A stretch of DNA of 64,000 nucleotides from Magnaporthiopsis rhizophila (Eukaryota > Ascomycota > Sordariomycetes > Magnaporthales > Magnaporthaceae), in NCBI GenBank assembly GCA_003049465.1, contig PYSS01000019.1, forward strand, positions 186,001-250,000, read 5' to 3'. Below, piece by piece: positions 1 through 10,601 of this stretch. How positions within the stretch are numbered: position 1 is the first letter of the stretch; every line of letters starts with the position of its first letter. The notes beneath the pieces were generated by a model that did not search any database, was not told where the DNA came from, and saw nothing but the letters and a program-made list of their open reading frames with translations. The position numbers were made by a program, and so were the translations under genes.

Positions 1-1657
1 GATGACGCCGAACCCCATCAGGTAGCCGGGCGCGTCCTGGGCCGGGAAGAGGTAGGCGCCGTAGATCTGGGCCAGGTTCCCCATGGCGTTGACCAGCGCG
101 AGGCCCACGGCGCGGGGGCCGATCCCGTCACCATTGTCTCTGCTGGGGAAGGCGGCTAGGAAGGTGATGGAGGCGATGGACAGCGCGAGCGCATTGGCGG
201 CCCAGAGCGCCGACGCCATGACGACCAGCATCGCGTAGCGCGCGGCAAAGCCCGAGCCGGAGCCGGGAGAGACGCGCGCGACCACGACCACGGCCAGGGC
301 GCACGCCGCGGCCAGCGCCATGCAGGACGCGGCGAGGAGCGGTCTGCGGCGCGGCAGACGGCGGTCGGCGACCCAGCCGACGCAGACGGTGGCGACGAAG
401 GCCGAGGCGTAGATGGGCACCACCATGTACTGGGCCGTCTGGACCGAGGTGTAGCCCAGGCCCTGGACGAGGGTCGGGTAAAAGTACGAGAGCGTCGAGG
501 AGCCGACGATGGCCATGTAGCCCAGCACCAGCAGCCACGTGCGCCAGTCCTTGAGGACCATCTTGAGGGCGCGGACGTGGGACGGCTTTGGTTTTGGTCT
601 GGTCGTTCCGGCCGCGGAAGGGCTGTTGTTGCCAGTCAACGGTGCCGTCGTCGTCGCAGCAGCCGGGACCGACACCTCCTCCAGTCGCTTCACAGCCAAG
701 GCTCGCTCCCTCACGTCCAGCCGCTTGCTGTTCCCCGGGAAATCCAGCAGTATAAACCGACCAGCGCCCGAGACGCACACGGTGGCGACACCTTCTATGA
801 TGAACAGCCACCGCCACCCCCGGATCCCCGCCAGGCCGTCGAGCCCCGTGACTATGCCGCCAGCGAGCAGGCCGCCGAACGCGCCCGACAGGATGGCGGC
901 TGAGATGAAGACGGCGAAGCGCACCGACTGCTCCTCGGGCCTGTACCAGCTGTTGAACAAAAGCAGCACGCCCGGCGAGAAGCCCGCCTCCAGCACGCCG
1001 ACGGCGGCCCGGAGCCCCGCGACGGCGCCGTACGTCGGCGCGAACCCCATCGCCGTCGTCAGGACGCCCCAGAGGCACATGATGGCCGGCAGGAAGACCG
1101 AGGGCCGCGTCCGGGACAGCACCATGTTGGACGGCACCTCGAAGACGACATATCCGACGAAGAAGACCACGAGCGCGGTCGAGTACATGCCCGAGTCCAT
1201 GCTTAGGTCTTGGGTCATGCCGGCGATCTTGGCGTTGCCGATGCTGCAGGTACGGGTCAGCTTTTCCATCCCAAGCGGAATTGCTCTTGGAAGATGCGTT
1301 CTTTGCTCACTTGGTGCGGTCCATGTAGCTGCACAGGTACATGATCCTAGTGTGTGGCTTTTGTTAGTGCCACACTCTCCGTTTTTCTTCTTCTCTTCCT
1401 TCTTCCTCTCCTCCCCATGGCGTGGCATACCATATTGTCGGCAAGAGATAGCAGTCTATCTTCCTGACCAACGCCTTCTCCTCCTCGCTTCCCGCGACGC
1501 ATTCTGCGTTCCGTGTCGGTCTAGCACCCGGTCTGGCGTCTTCCTCGTCGTCATCACCAAGACTTCTTGGCGGCGTCTGGTCGGAGTCGGCGTTTTGGAG
1601 GTTCGGAGGTGCGGCTGGCGTTGGATTTTCTGGGTCACCGGCTTTGCGGTCGATCAT
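1..1657 (-). CDS. MFS transporter, Dal5-type anion:cation symporter family (3' end cut by window edge)
   Basis: Polytopic plasma-membrane permease of the major facilitator superfamily, closest in pattern to the fungal allantoate/nicotinate/vitamin-type (Dal5, ACS) group; the substrate cannot be read from sequence. Three exons: 1431-1657, 1311-1346 and <1-1243. Introns 1347-1430 (GTATGC...TAG, CTAAC branch site) and 1244-1310. About 502 residues are visible and the end lies beyond base 1. Joining the exons gives KALVRKIDCYLLPTIW then IMYLCSYMDRTNIGNAKIAG, the standard family signature (helix 1, then the YxDRxNxGNAKI loop). After it come the expected helices 2-6, a hydrophilic central loop at about residues 270-300, and helices 7-12. 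The first in-frame ATG is at 1657. An in-frame GTG lies further upstream at 1681 but is not a plausible start. Family call is firm; substrate unknown. Confidence 0.88.
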
Positions 1658-2281
1658 GGCCGAGCCAGCAACACGCCACACGGGCGGTATCGAGACCAGG
1701 TAGTGACCGGAGGCGAGAAGAGGATGGTGATAGATTAAGCCTTCTGGTGTTGTCGATGCCTAGATTCTTGTTCCTCACCAGATAGCACGGACACTATCGA
1801 TTCGGCTTGCCTCGAAAATACATGATATGCACCAAAGTCTTGGCGCGGACGGCGAGGCTGGGCCGCACACTTTCTTCGACGGAGAAAAAAAGTTGAAGTC
1901 GGATCGGATCGGAGGACTTGCCTGCCGGCTGGGTGGGGGACAAGCAGCACGGCCCTCGGATCTGACTCGCGGCGGGCATCGGCCCTCTTTGCATCACGAC
2001 TTTTTGCAACTTGCCAGATGCGATATCCTCTAAAGCTTGATTGTTTCCAGCTAGTTTACATCTAGTAGTACAGACATTCCTTCTCCTCCACCATCTGGGT
2101 ACTTGAAACCAGGCTTGGGAGAGAGCGTATGCGCGGAGGGCTGTATGTGTAGCCGCCCCTAACGCGGCCAATGCTCTTCCCTGGCCCTTTCCTGGCTGCT
2201 TAGGGCAGATGCAGGCATCAAAAAATCTGATGGGCTTCTTTCCCCTTTCCCTGCCTGCTTACGGCAGACGCAGATATCGAA
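1658..2281. other. Intergenic: MFS 5' region and RNase H-like gene 3' region
   Basis: About 620 bases without a convincing gene. It should hold the MFS promoter (next to 1657) and the 3' UTR of the RNase H-fold gene (next to 2282). Two short near-repeats of the form CCCTTTCCCTGGCTGCTTAGGGCAGA / CCCTTTCCCTGCCTGCTTACGGCAGA-like sequence occur around 2185-2275; they read as a local imperfect duplication. Nothing else seen. Confidence 0.5.
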
Positions 2282-4321
2282 CTACATGGGCTCCTTGCCC
2301 TTTCCCTCGGCCTTCTTTCCCTTTACGGGCATGGCAGAGAGCGCCAGCCGGTTGGCGTCCTCGTTCTGTCCCTTGGGGACGACATACCAGAGCACCTCGA
2401 CGCCGGCGAGGGCCTTGATGCGGCTGACGGCCACCCACAGCTTCGTCCACTCGGCCGAGTTCTTGACCGGCCCGTCCTTGTGGTCGCGGACCGCCGACTC
2501 GATGCCCTTGGCCCTGGCCTTCTTGCCGCGCGGCAGGCCGAACTTCCACTGCTCCTGGTCGTGGCACACGGACTGCACCAGGTGGTGCGAGTCCGTGACG
2601 AAGATGACGCGCGTGTCGAGCGTCTCGTCCCGCGGGTCGGGGGCGGTGCTTTTGACCTTGGCGGCGCTCTCCTTCTCCTTCGCGGCGCCCTCGGCGGTTC
2701 CGGCAGCGGAGTCAGAGGCCGCCGCCACCGCCTCAGGGCCCTCGGCGCTGTCGGCAGCCCTGGGCTTTGGGAGGAACATGGGGCTGCTGGCGTCGTACTC
2801 CATCTTGGGGGCGGCGGCGTCGGCGCTTCCGCTGCCCGTGCTGTCGCCTGCCACCGCGCTCGGCAGCGGCATCGGGGCCTGCAGCAACCTGCCGTGGGAG
2901 CTCCTCAGCCACGGCTCGACCGAGGAGGAGGCGGCGTGGTCGACGAGCTTGGCGTAGTGGGTCTGCATCTTGTGCGCGTCAGGGCCCATGTTCCTGTACA
3001 TCTGCCTCATGTACTCGTTGACGATGTCCGTCTTCTTGTCCTCCCACCTCTTCAGCCTCCACGGCGGCGGCGGAGTGGTAGTGCCGGTGACGCCCATCTG
3101 CCGTGCCGCGTCCTCGGTACGGCGGCGGCACTCCTCCATCAGGACGTAGTGGTGGTCGTCGAGCCTCTTGTTGATGTCCCTGAGTTGCGGCATCGCCACG
3201 GCCGCGTACTCGCGCAGCGTCTCGACGTCGGGCATGGGCTTGCCGTCGCGGCGGACCATGCCCCCGAGTATGAAGCTCTCGGTGTCGATGTTTGCGATCT
3301 TCTGCGAGATGGTTCTGAACTCCTTGATCTCGTTCACGAAGAGGCGAGGGTCTGCGCCCTCAAGCCGGGCCCAGACGTGGTCGGCAGCCTGGATCATGTC
3401 GGACACCACCTTGGGGATCCGCCTGTAGATATCGCGCATCTTCTTGCAGTTAGGGAGAACGCGCTTCTCGAGCACCTCCAGAGCGCGCGTGGCGGCTATG
3501 ATTTCACCCGCCTCCCTCTTGTAAGCAGCAGCAGTGAAATTGTACGGGCGGGGCTCGCGCGCCTCTCCAGTCCGCTGCGCCTGGTCTCCTCCCGTCTTGG
3601 GCGTCGGTGCCGACGAGGGCATGAGCTCGGCGAAGTTGTAGGGCGAGCCAGTGGCAAACCAGGCGCCGAAAGCGCCGTCCTGGTCGCCGTCGTAGTCGGC
3701 CACGGCGCTGATGTGAATCACGATGGAGCTTCTGGGAAGCCTATGCGGCGACTTGGGCATGCCCTCGGGGGCCATCAGGTCCTCGTTGTCTCGGCCGCAG
3801 GCGTAATGCCACGGGTGGACGCACTGGGTGCCGGGGCCGCCGCTGCTGAGGCGGTTAAAGCCCGTCAGCCAGGTCAGACAGCACTCGCGGCACTCGTAGA
3901 AGGCGTTCTCGAGGCGCTTGTCCGTCAGTGGCGCCGGCTTGGGCGGCTGGCTCAGCTTGTGGTGGAAGCCCAGGGATGCAAACGCCATCCTGCCGATTAC
4001 CTGCTCATCCCACTGTGGGATCCAGTGGCGGAAACGCTTGAGGGCGTCGGCGCTGCTGATGACCCTCTGGCGCCGGCAACCAGGCGCCGCCGCCTTCTTC
4101 GCCTTGGCGCTGCGCGGGGCCGAGGCGGTGCTGACCATCACCTTGGGGATGTTGGCCAGAATTTCCGCGTAGACGTCGCTCTCTTTGCACTCTGCGTGCT
4201 TATCTTCAGCAGTGTTGCCGCCGCCCGAAGGCTTGTCGCAGCTGCCAGTGGTGCTCTCTTGGGCGTCGCGGGCGTTGCCCTTGCCCTTCTTGGCATCGCC
4301 GATCTTGTTTTGCTCACCCAT
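2282..4321 (-). CDS. Large RNase H-fold protein with long internal insertion (catalytic residues degenerate)
   Basis: Single-exon protein of 679 residues, ATG at 4321. The C-terminal part reads as an RNase H type-1 fold in correct order. Strand 1 is VIHISAV (about 201-207) followed by a DGDQDG turn. Helix A is GEIIAATRALEVL (272-284). Strand 4 is VIFVTDSHHLV (572-582). A WTKLWVAVSRIKAL helix (625-638) and VEVLWYVVPKGQ (641-652) follow, then the closing NEDANRLA (653-660). Against E. coli RNase HI the acids at E48 (E273) and D70 (D577) are kept. The D10 position appears to be Ala206 and D134 is Asn657, so classical two-metal catalysis is doubtful. Helix A and strand 4 are normally adjacent but are separated here by about 280 residues, partly helical and partly Ala/Ser/Pro-rich. 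The N-terminal third has a Cys/His cluster (C144, C147, C148, C167, H172, C175) that could bind metal. The role is unknown; nucleic-acid binding is a guess. Confidence 0.7.
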   Translation of the reverse strand: MGEQNKIGDAKKGKGNARDAQESTTGSCDKPSGGGNTAEDKHAECKESDVYAEILANIPKVMVSTASAPRSAKAKKAAAPGCRRQRVISSADALKRFRHWIPQWDEQVIGRMAFASLGFHHKLSQPPKPAPLTDKRLENAFYECRECCLTWLTGFNRLSSGGPGTQCVHPWHYACGRDNEDLMAPEGMPKSPHRLPRSSIVIHISAVADYDGDQDGAFGAWFATGSPYNFAELMPSSAPTPKTGGDQAQRTGEAREPRPYNFTAAAYKREAGEIIAATRALEVLEKRVLPNCKKMRDIYRRIPKVVSDMIQAADHVWARLEGADPRLFVNEIKEFRTISQKIANIDTESFILGGMVRRDGKPMPDVETLREYAAVAMPQLRDINKRLDDHHYVLMEECRRRTEDAARQMGVTGTTTPPPPWRLKRWEDKKTDIVNEYMRQMYRNMGPDAHKMQTHYAKLVDHAASSSVEPWLRSSHGRLLQAPMPLPSAVAGDSTGSGSADAAAPKMEYDASSPMFLPKPRAADSAEGPEAVAAASDSAAGTAEGAAKEKESAAKVKSTAPDPRDETLDTRVIFVTDSHHLVQSVCHDQEQWKFGLPRGKKARAKGIESAVRDHKDGPVKNSAEWTKLWVAVSRIKALAGVEVLWYVVPKGQNEDANRLALSAMPVKGKKAEGKGKEPM

Positions 4322-4744
4322 ATCGTCGAGTTATAAGCCGGCTGCTATCTCGACCAATGCCTAGCTAGAATGATGTGTAAGCAATCGTAATGGGCCAAAT
4401 CGAGCATGGGATTTTGTGGTGACGCACCTGTTTGATTTGTGTGGTTGTTGGGTTGTGGTGGAAAAGTCAAAAAGATGCTGGCACGAAGGGAGGGAATGAT
4501 GGGTAGGGCGAGTTGTGTGGCTTGCCCAGGACGGAAGCGACGTGCATCCATCCTTCTCAGATATTCGTCACTCCGACGTTAGCCAGACTTGCAGAGACAC
4601 ATTTGAGTCGAGTCCCCACCATTTATGGATATCAATATTCAATGGAGAATTAAATGAACAGCAACTGCCCAGCCCTTTAACCAGGTTCATTTTTTTGCTG
4701 CCCCATACGCTTTTCTATTTGCTTTCTTTCATCACCTCCCGTCC
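4322..4744. other. Intergenic: RNase H-like promoter side and GH3 3' side
   Basis: About 420 bases, AT-richer than the flanking coding sequence. It should hold the promoter of the minus-strand gene starting at 4321 and the 3' UTR of the beta-glucosidase ending at 4745. No gene or element recognised. Confidence 0.5.
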
Positions 4745-7495
4745 TCAAGCAAGATCCGCGCTCAGTGGCAGCTTCCGGCTGCTGCTGCCAACAAACACCT
4801 TTTTAGGATACTGCGATATGACCCAGTCCTGGGCGGCTACGTCCCAGTTGCTCAAGTCCCTCCGCGTGAGCTTGACCTTGAACTGCGCACTGCCGCCCGC
4901 GTCGATGCGGATGCGGTCGAAGCCCCTCAGGACCACGGGCGGGTCCTGGGGTCCTCCGAGAGACACGTACAGCTGCGGCACCTCCTCGCCATCCCGCGAC
5001 CCCGTGTTCTTGATGGTGGCCGTCACCGTGTACATGGTGTCGTACAGCTGCCGGTTGCCGCCGGGCTTGGTCTGGTCGGCAGATCGCGGACGGGGCTGCG
5101 GCGACCCGTCTAGCGCTCCAGGAGGCATGAACTTGTCCGCCGTCTGCCCATATCTCGGGTCACCCGAGGCCTTCTCGCCCGACTCCGAGGTGTTCAGGTA
5201 CGGGTAGACAAACTTGTTTATGTACCGGAGCTGGCTAGACGGGAACAAGTAGTCGGACAGGTCCTTGGACACGTTGCCCCCAAAGACGGGCGCTGCGATG
5301 GTCTTGCCCGTCGTGGGCTTGTACTCCTTCGTCTGGGACTTTTCGACCACGAGGTTCGAGTACTCAAAAGTCGTGTAGCTGAGCCCAAAGCCGAACTCAT
5401 AGATGGGCTTGTCCTTCTGCTTGTCGAAGTGGCGGTAGTCGATGAAGACGCCCTCGGTGAAGTCCTGTTGAGGAGCGTCACCGCCGTTGTTGGGCTCATA
5501 CAGAATTTCGGTTCCGTAGGACTCGCGGCTCTTGCCCCACGTGAAGGGAGTGCGTCCGGCGGGGTTGACCTTTCCGTAGAGCACGTCCACGATCGACCGG
5601 CCAGACTCTTGTCCCGGGAGACCAGCCCATACGATGGCCGTCACGTTCGGGTTGTCGTACCACTCGGTCAGGATTGTCGCGCCGACAGAGTGGATGACGA
5701 CAATGGTGTTGTTGCACCAGCGGCTGACGTTCTTGATGAGGTCGTCACCGTTGTACCAGAGGGTCAGGTTCTTGCGGTCGCCGGCGTTGCCATCAAACTC
5801 AATGTAGCCCTCGCCCGAATCGGCCGCGACGAAGACGATGGCCGTCGCATGCGGCTGGCTGACCAGAGTCTGGATCTGAGAGGTAGCGTAGTTGTCCAGA
5901 ATGCTCTCGTAGCGCGAACCGTCCTCGATCGCCTTGGCTTGGAGGGCAGCGTCCGGGGTGATCAGGTAGGGGAAGCGGGCGGTTCCGGAACCCCAGCCAA
6001 CGCCAAGCGTGCCCCTCAAGCAGCCGTGATCGGCGCATGAATTAGGACCCTGACGGTTGGGACCAGCGTCGTCGCCCACGACAGCCAGGAACTTGGGCTT
6101 GTTGAGAGGGAGCGCGCCGGTGTTCTTCAGGAGTACGGTTCCTTTGGCCGCGATCTCACGGATCAAGGTGCCGTGGTCTCGGCGCACGTCGACGTGCCTG
6201 TTGACCTGCTGGTAATTCTGGCCGCTGGTGGCGTGGAGGGGACCGTATGTGTTCAAAGTCCACGAGCTGAAGTTGATATCGGGCTGCTCGACGGTGTTGC
6301 CGACCTTGAAGAAAGCAGCCATGATCCTCATTGCCATGTCGTCGATACGCCACTCGGCCACGGTGCCGTTGATGACTGCGAGGGTGAGGTTGGCACCCCA
6401 GTAGCTGACACCGGCTTGGAATTGGGTGTCGCCAGGCATGGTCATATCCAGACCCGCCGCAGCGCTGGCCGCGCCCGTGTGCTGCGCCTGCCAGTCCGAC
6501 ATGACGAAGCCCTGGAATCCAAGCTCGTCCTTGAGCAGGCCGTTGAGAAGCTTGCTGTTCTGGCAGCCGTACGAGTTGTTGATCTGGTTGTAGGAGCACA
6601 TGAAGGCGCCGACACCGGCACGGACAGCGTCGGCAAAGGGCCAAAGGTAGAGCTCGTGCATCGTCTTGTCGTCGAGGTTGGACGAGAGGGACTCGGATAT
6701 GATTTTGCCACGGCCCCGGGATTCGCCGGCCTGCCTGAAGTGCTCCTGCTCGTTGGCGATAAAGTGCTTGGCCGTGGCAATGACACCAGCATCCTGGATG
6801 CCCTTGATCGTCTCTGCCATTCCCACTCCGGTTAGCACCGGGTCGGGCGAGAATCCCTCCCAGTTCCTGCCGCCGGCCGCCATACGGCCAATGCCACCGG
6901 CCACGGGACCGAGGAGGACGTTGACACCCTTGTCCTTGGCCTCCTGTCCCATGGCCTTTCCACGGCGGTACATCAAACCCCTGTCCCAGGTCGAGGCGGC
7001 CGTCAAGCCCGCGGGGAAAACGGAAACATAGTCGGCAAACCGGATGCCCACAGGAGCGTCCTGAAGACACAGGCTGCGCAGCCCGAGGCGTGGGACCGCT
7101 CCGACGTTGCCAACGCATCGCTCGCTCATCCAACTGCGGATTATCAGACCAGTCAGCCATTTCGTTTCGGCAGAATGGCATATCATATGGTTGGATGCAG
7201 CTCAGGAGATCTCGGAACATACCCGACGCCCGTGGTAAGGTTGACCTTCTCGAGGAGGGTCATTTGAGAGACGAACTCCTTGGCCTTGGCGTACGCCTCG
7301 GTCCAACCTTCCGCATCAGGATGCATCCATGGCGATGGGTAGTGAGGGCCAGAGGTGGCGAGCTGTGCAGTGCCCATCTACGCAGTTAGCACCAGACGTC
7401 ATTCACGCCGAGGTGATATAAGGAAAGGCCGTTACCTGTGCCTGGGCAGAGCCAGTGCCTGCCAGAAATGGCAGGGCAAGGTCCGAAAGACGCAT
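4745..7495 (-). CDS. Secreted beta-glucosidase, glycoside hydrolase family 3
   Basis: Hydrolyses terminal beta-glucosyl residues (cellobiose, other beta-glucosides) outside the cell. Exons 7436-7495, 7223-7377, 4745-7133; introns of 58 and 89 bp. The product is 867 residues, the usual size for Cel3A/Bgl1-type enzymes. Exon 1 encodes only the signal peptide [20 protein letters not shown]. The GH3 N-terminal barrel follows: KHFIANEQE (substrate-binding Lys-His at 194-195) and the nucleophile Asp285 in FVMSDWQAQ. The second domain carries the likely acid/base Glu513 in [10 protein letters not shown]-terminal fibronectin III-like domain ends the protein ([12 protein letters not shown]...FDRIRIDAG). 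Several NxS/T sequons fit secretion. Exon 2 begins exactly with an ATG, so a leaderless form is conceivable. No neighbouring gene suggests a cluster. Confidence 0.95.
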
Positions 7496-8189
7496 GTCGA
7501 CGGGTGTCTCGTGTGCAACAATGCTTGGCTGACGAGGGCGGAGGGACGGCGGAAGAACGTGCTGCTTCCAGGTGCGGCCGTTATAAGATTATAACGTCAC
7601 ACGCAAAAAGGCAGCCACAGCCTGTGGTGCAATCCTCGTGGAAGAGGATGACAACGCGCGTACCGCCTCCAGGTTATCGGGACCGCGACGATGGTAGCCA
7701 TGGGGGCGGGTTAATATACATATGTACCAGTACCGAGAGGAGCAGTCTCCTTGCGTCATGTCCTTCACAACAGCTGGCGGATACATCGCGAATCTACTCC
7801 ATTCCTAGGCAGCCCCCATTTTCCCCATGCGCAGTGCGGAGAAACAAAAGCACGAATCGTCTTCTTTCTCCGCATGACTCTGTTCACTCTGATGACGGCC
7901 GCTTTCGGCGCGTGCAGGGAGCGTCGTTCTTGGCTGTCACCCAGGACACTGCTGATTACCAGCCCCTACATCGAGCTGCGCTCCAAGTCAGGGAACCGAG
8001 CATCACACCCAGGTCTCAGACTCGTGGCTGCTATTAGTCCTACTCGCACTTCTCTCGGTGTTACACACACCTGGGCTTTTGCGAGACCGAAAGTGGCCAC
8101 AGCAAGGGGCGGGAAGCAGAAAAAAGAGAGGGAGAGAAAAACCAAGGGAAATAAAAAATGGGGGCTCATCTTGGGGTAGGGTGGAGGCG

Positions 8190-8226
<37 letters not shown>

Positions 8227-9891
8227 NTTTTTTTTTTTTTTTTTTTTTTTTTTGACTTTGGGGAATCCAAGAACACAACGCTCATTGTAAACGGGCCGAT
8301 GAAAAGGGGCAAAAGGCGGGCCATTAGAGGCCGTGATGAGGTCGAGTTTTTTGAGGCCGGTTACCTGTAAGCCCGGCATGATGCGGGCAGGGTCTGACTG
8401 CTGCCTGCTTGTCGTACTACAGGGACATGAAGCAGAGCACGGGCAATGCGTACGAAAACCTAATGGACGAACCGACAGAGACCCCCGGGCGAGCGAGGCC
8501 GCTGACTCGGCCTACCGCTCACACCTGGAAAAATAAAAGGGTGGCACGGCGAGCTGGCAGAAGGAAGGTAAGGTAGAAGGTGGAAGGTGGTACAAAAACA
8601 CGCATGTGGCCACGGCCTGGGCCGCGTTGTTAATATTGAGCCGAGAAAGAGGGGAAGCTATCCGGGTTTGTTAGGTGTCACCACCTCGAGCTTTGTGGAC
8701 CGACAAAGCTCGAGAAGGGACAAAACAGGCAGGACGTGCAGCTTGCAGCCAACCTTTGAGCTCGGGCATGGACCTACCTCCCTCGACAAGAGCTTGCCGA
8801 TCCAAATCAAAAATCCTTGCCAGAAAAAAAATCGCGAGTTCAGCATCTATGATTCGCCAGTTGCACCATTGGCTTTTGATGGACCCACCCCCTCACTATC
8901 GTGCCATTCGGGCCGCCTGATTTGGAGATGAAAGGCGGGGATTTTGGGGAAGAAATTGGGGCCAAGAACCTGGAGAAGCCTTGGAAGGCAGCCCCAAAGG
9001 AAAGAATGCCTGCCCAGCCATTTCAATCCACACCGAAAAAGCAGACACAACGGTCATCTGATGCCAACGGCAATCTTGCAAGGAAGCAGATGCAACCCAA
9101 GGGCCACCTCCCCGGGCTTTCGGGAAGCACTTTCCGTCACTGCTCCACCATGCTGCTTGGCCAACTGTTGTGTTTTTCTTGGAGATTGGCGAGTTTTGCC
9201 GATGTTGACGCCAAGTTTCCGCGCATCCTTCGGCCTGCCCTCGGCGATTTTTCTCCGACCTGCAGCTTCCCCGCAAAGGAGCACGAAGCACACCAGGAGG
9301 GCATGACGTTAGAGGCACACTGGCGTGTACTCGGAGGTTTCACAGATTCTAGAACATCAGTGGTTCGTCGTATCGTCACTGCTAATAGACGGGCAGACGT
9401 AGATTCTCGACTGAACTAGAGCACCATCTCAGGAGAAACTATATGCAGCATAGATTGCAGAAAACTCGTTTCAACCCGAGTGGAAACCAAATTTCATGTG
9501 CCCTACTTGGTAGGACACGGGATCCAGGCATGTCAGTTTTCAACTGACCATATGCTCGAGCAGCCGTCTCACACGGACGCACAGGTACATACCCGTACAA
9601 GTACACCATGTCAGTTGACGGTGAAGATGCCAACCCCGAACCCCTGACTAGTACCTACCGTCTCTCTCAGGCTTGCCACTGCCTTTCGAACCCACAAGGA
9701 TAAGATACCTTCCGACATTGTGCCCAACTAGCTGCATTGCACTGCTTCTCTCGACACAACATAGCTCCGCGGCCAAGTTCATAGGGTCCACAGCGCATAT
9801 ATACACAGACGGGACATGTGTAGACATCAGCTTTGACAAATGCTCGAACCAGGCTTGCTGCCGCATGGATCTTCCACCCCGACCATCTGGC
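7496..9891. other. Long intergenic region with interrupted poly-T
   Basis: About 2.4 kb without a supportable gene. The right part of it abuts the 3' end of the SnoaL-like gene (stop at 9892) and the left part is the GH3 promoter. It contains a 60-base T run at 8194-8253 with an N at 8227. The open frames here are short, lack splice continuity or family features and are not called. Confidence 0.5.
8194..8253. repeat. Poly-T homopolymer with internal N
   Basis: Sixty positions of T on the plus strand, broken only by N at 8227. The N is probably an assembly join or a base-calling failure in the homopolymer, so true length is unknown. Confidence 0.9.
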
Positions 9892-10601
9892 CTACGCAGG
9901 AGGCATCCGCTCTCCCGCATCCCACTGATTTGATGACGAAAAAAAAAAAAATGATTGTTAGTGCTCAAATCTGGCTTTGCTCTGGAGGTCGAAGGGAATT
10001 TCCAAACTTACGTGCTCAACTATGCACCCCTTCTCCCACCTGTACCGGTCCACGATGGTGCCGAACGAGTTCCGATAGTTGAGCCATCCCTGGTTTCCCT
10101 TGAACAGCGTCCGGATCACCGTGATACGCTGCGAGGGCCAGATGGGGCTGAGGAAGTCGAAGGCGAACTGCGCCCCGTTCTTGGCCGCCGGGTTGTGGTT
10201 CTGGACGAACAAAGCGGTGTCAGTTTTGTGCCAGATGGAGAAGCGTTGGAAAGAGTGTATAGTAATACAGAGCCCCAGGTGCAGGAGGAAAAGAAGGAAG
10301 AAGAAGAAGGAAAAAAAAAAAAAAAAAAAAAAAAACGCACAATGTATTCGGGCGCAATGTAGGCAAACGCCTCAACAAGGTCCTTCTTGACGAGGAAAGC
10401 GTCGGCAAACTTGTCGAACCTGGCCTTGGTCTCGGCCTCGGTCGGCTCCGTGGCGCTCTTCTCGCAGAACTTGACCTGCATCTGCCTCGGGCTCAGCGCC
10501 GCTGGGTCGACGGCGCCCACGACGGGGACCGCGGGCGCCGCCAGCGCGCCGAGCGGCGTCAGAGCCGCCAGGGCGAGGACCAGGGAGGCCGGTGCGCGCA
10601 T
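9892..10601 (-). CDS. Secreted SnoaL-like (NTF2 fold) domain protein
   Basis: Small secreted protein of 160 residues with a cystatin/NTF2-like alpha+beta barrel of the SnoaL type. Family members bind or isomerise small hydrophobic compounds, but most secreted fungal ones have no assigned activity. Exons 10341-10601, 10012-10200 and 9892-9924. Intron 1 (10201-10340) carries a 25-base homopolymer; intron 2 (9925-10011) has GTAAGT, a CTAAC branch site and CAG. Residues 1-21 are a signal peptide ending ...LGALA before APAVPV. The joined exons give AYIAPEYI-NHNPAAKNG, the characteristic YIxHNP segment. RYRWEKGCIVEHWDAG is the matching C-terminal strand; the WD appears only after splicing intron 2, which supports the tiny last exon. 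Likely exported; the active-site function is not determined. Confidence 0.85.

Noticed and set aside
539..1738. 399-codon plus-strand open frame over the MFS gene
   Set aside because: Antisense shadow of the transporter exons, caused by GC-rich coding sequence; protein has no family pattern.
8896..9318. 140-codon minus-strand open frame in the GH3/SnoaL-like intergenic region
   Set aside because: Composition like non-coding DNA, and overlapping frames on both strands are equally open.
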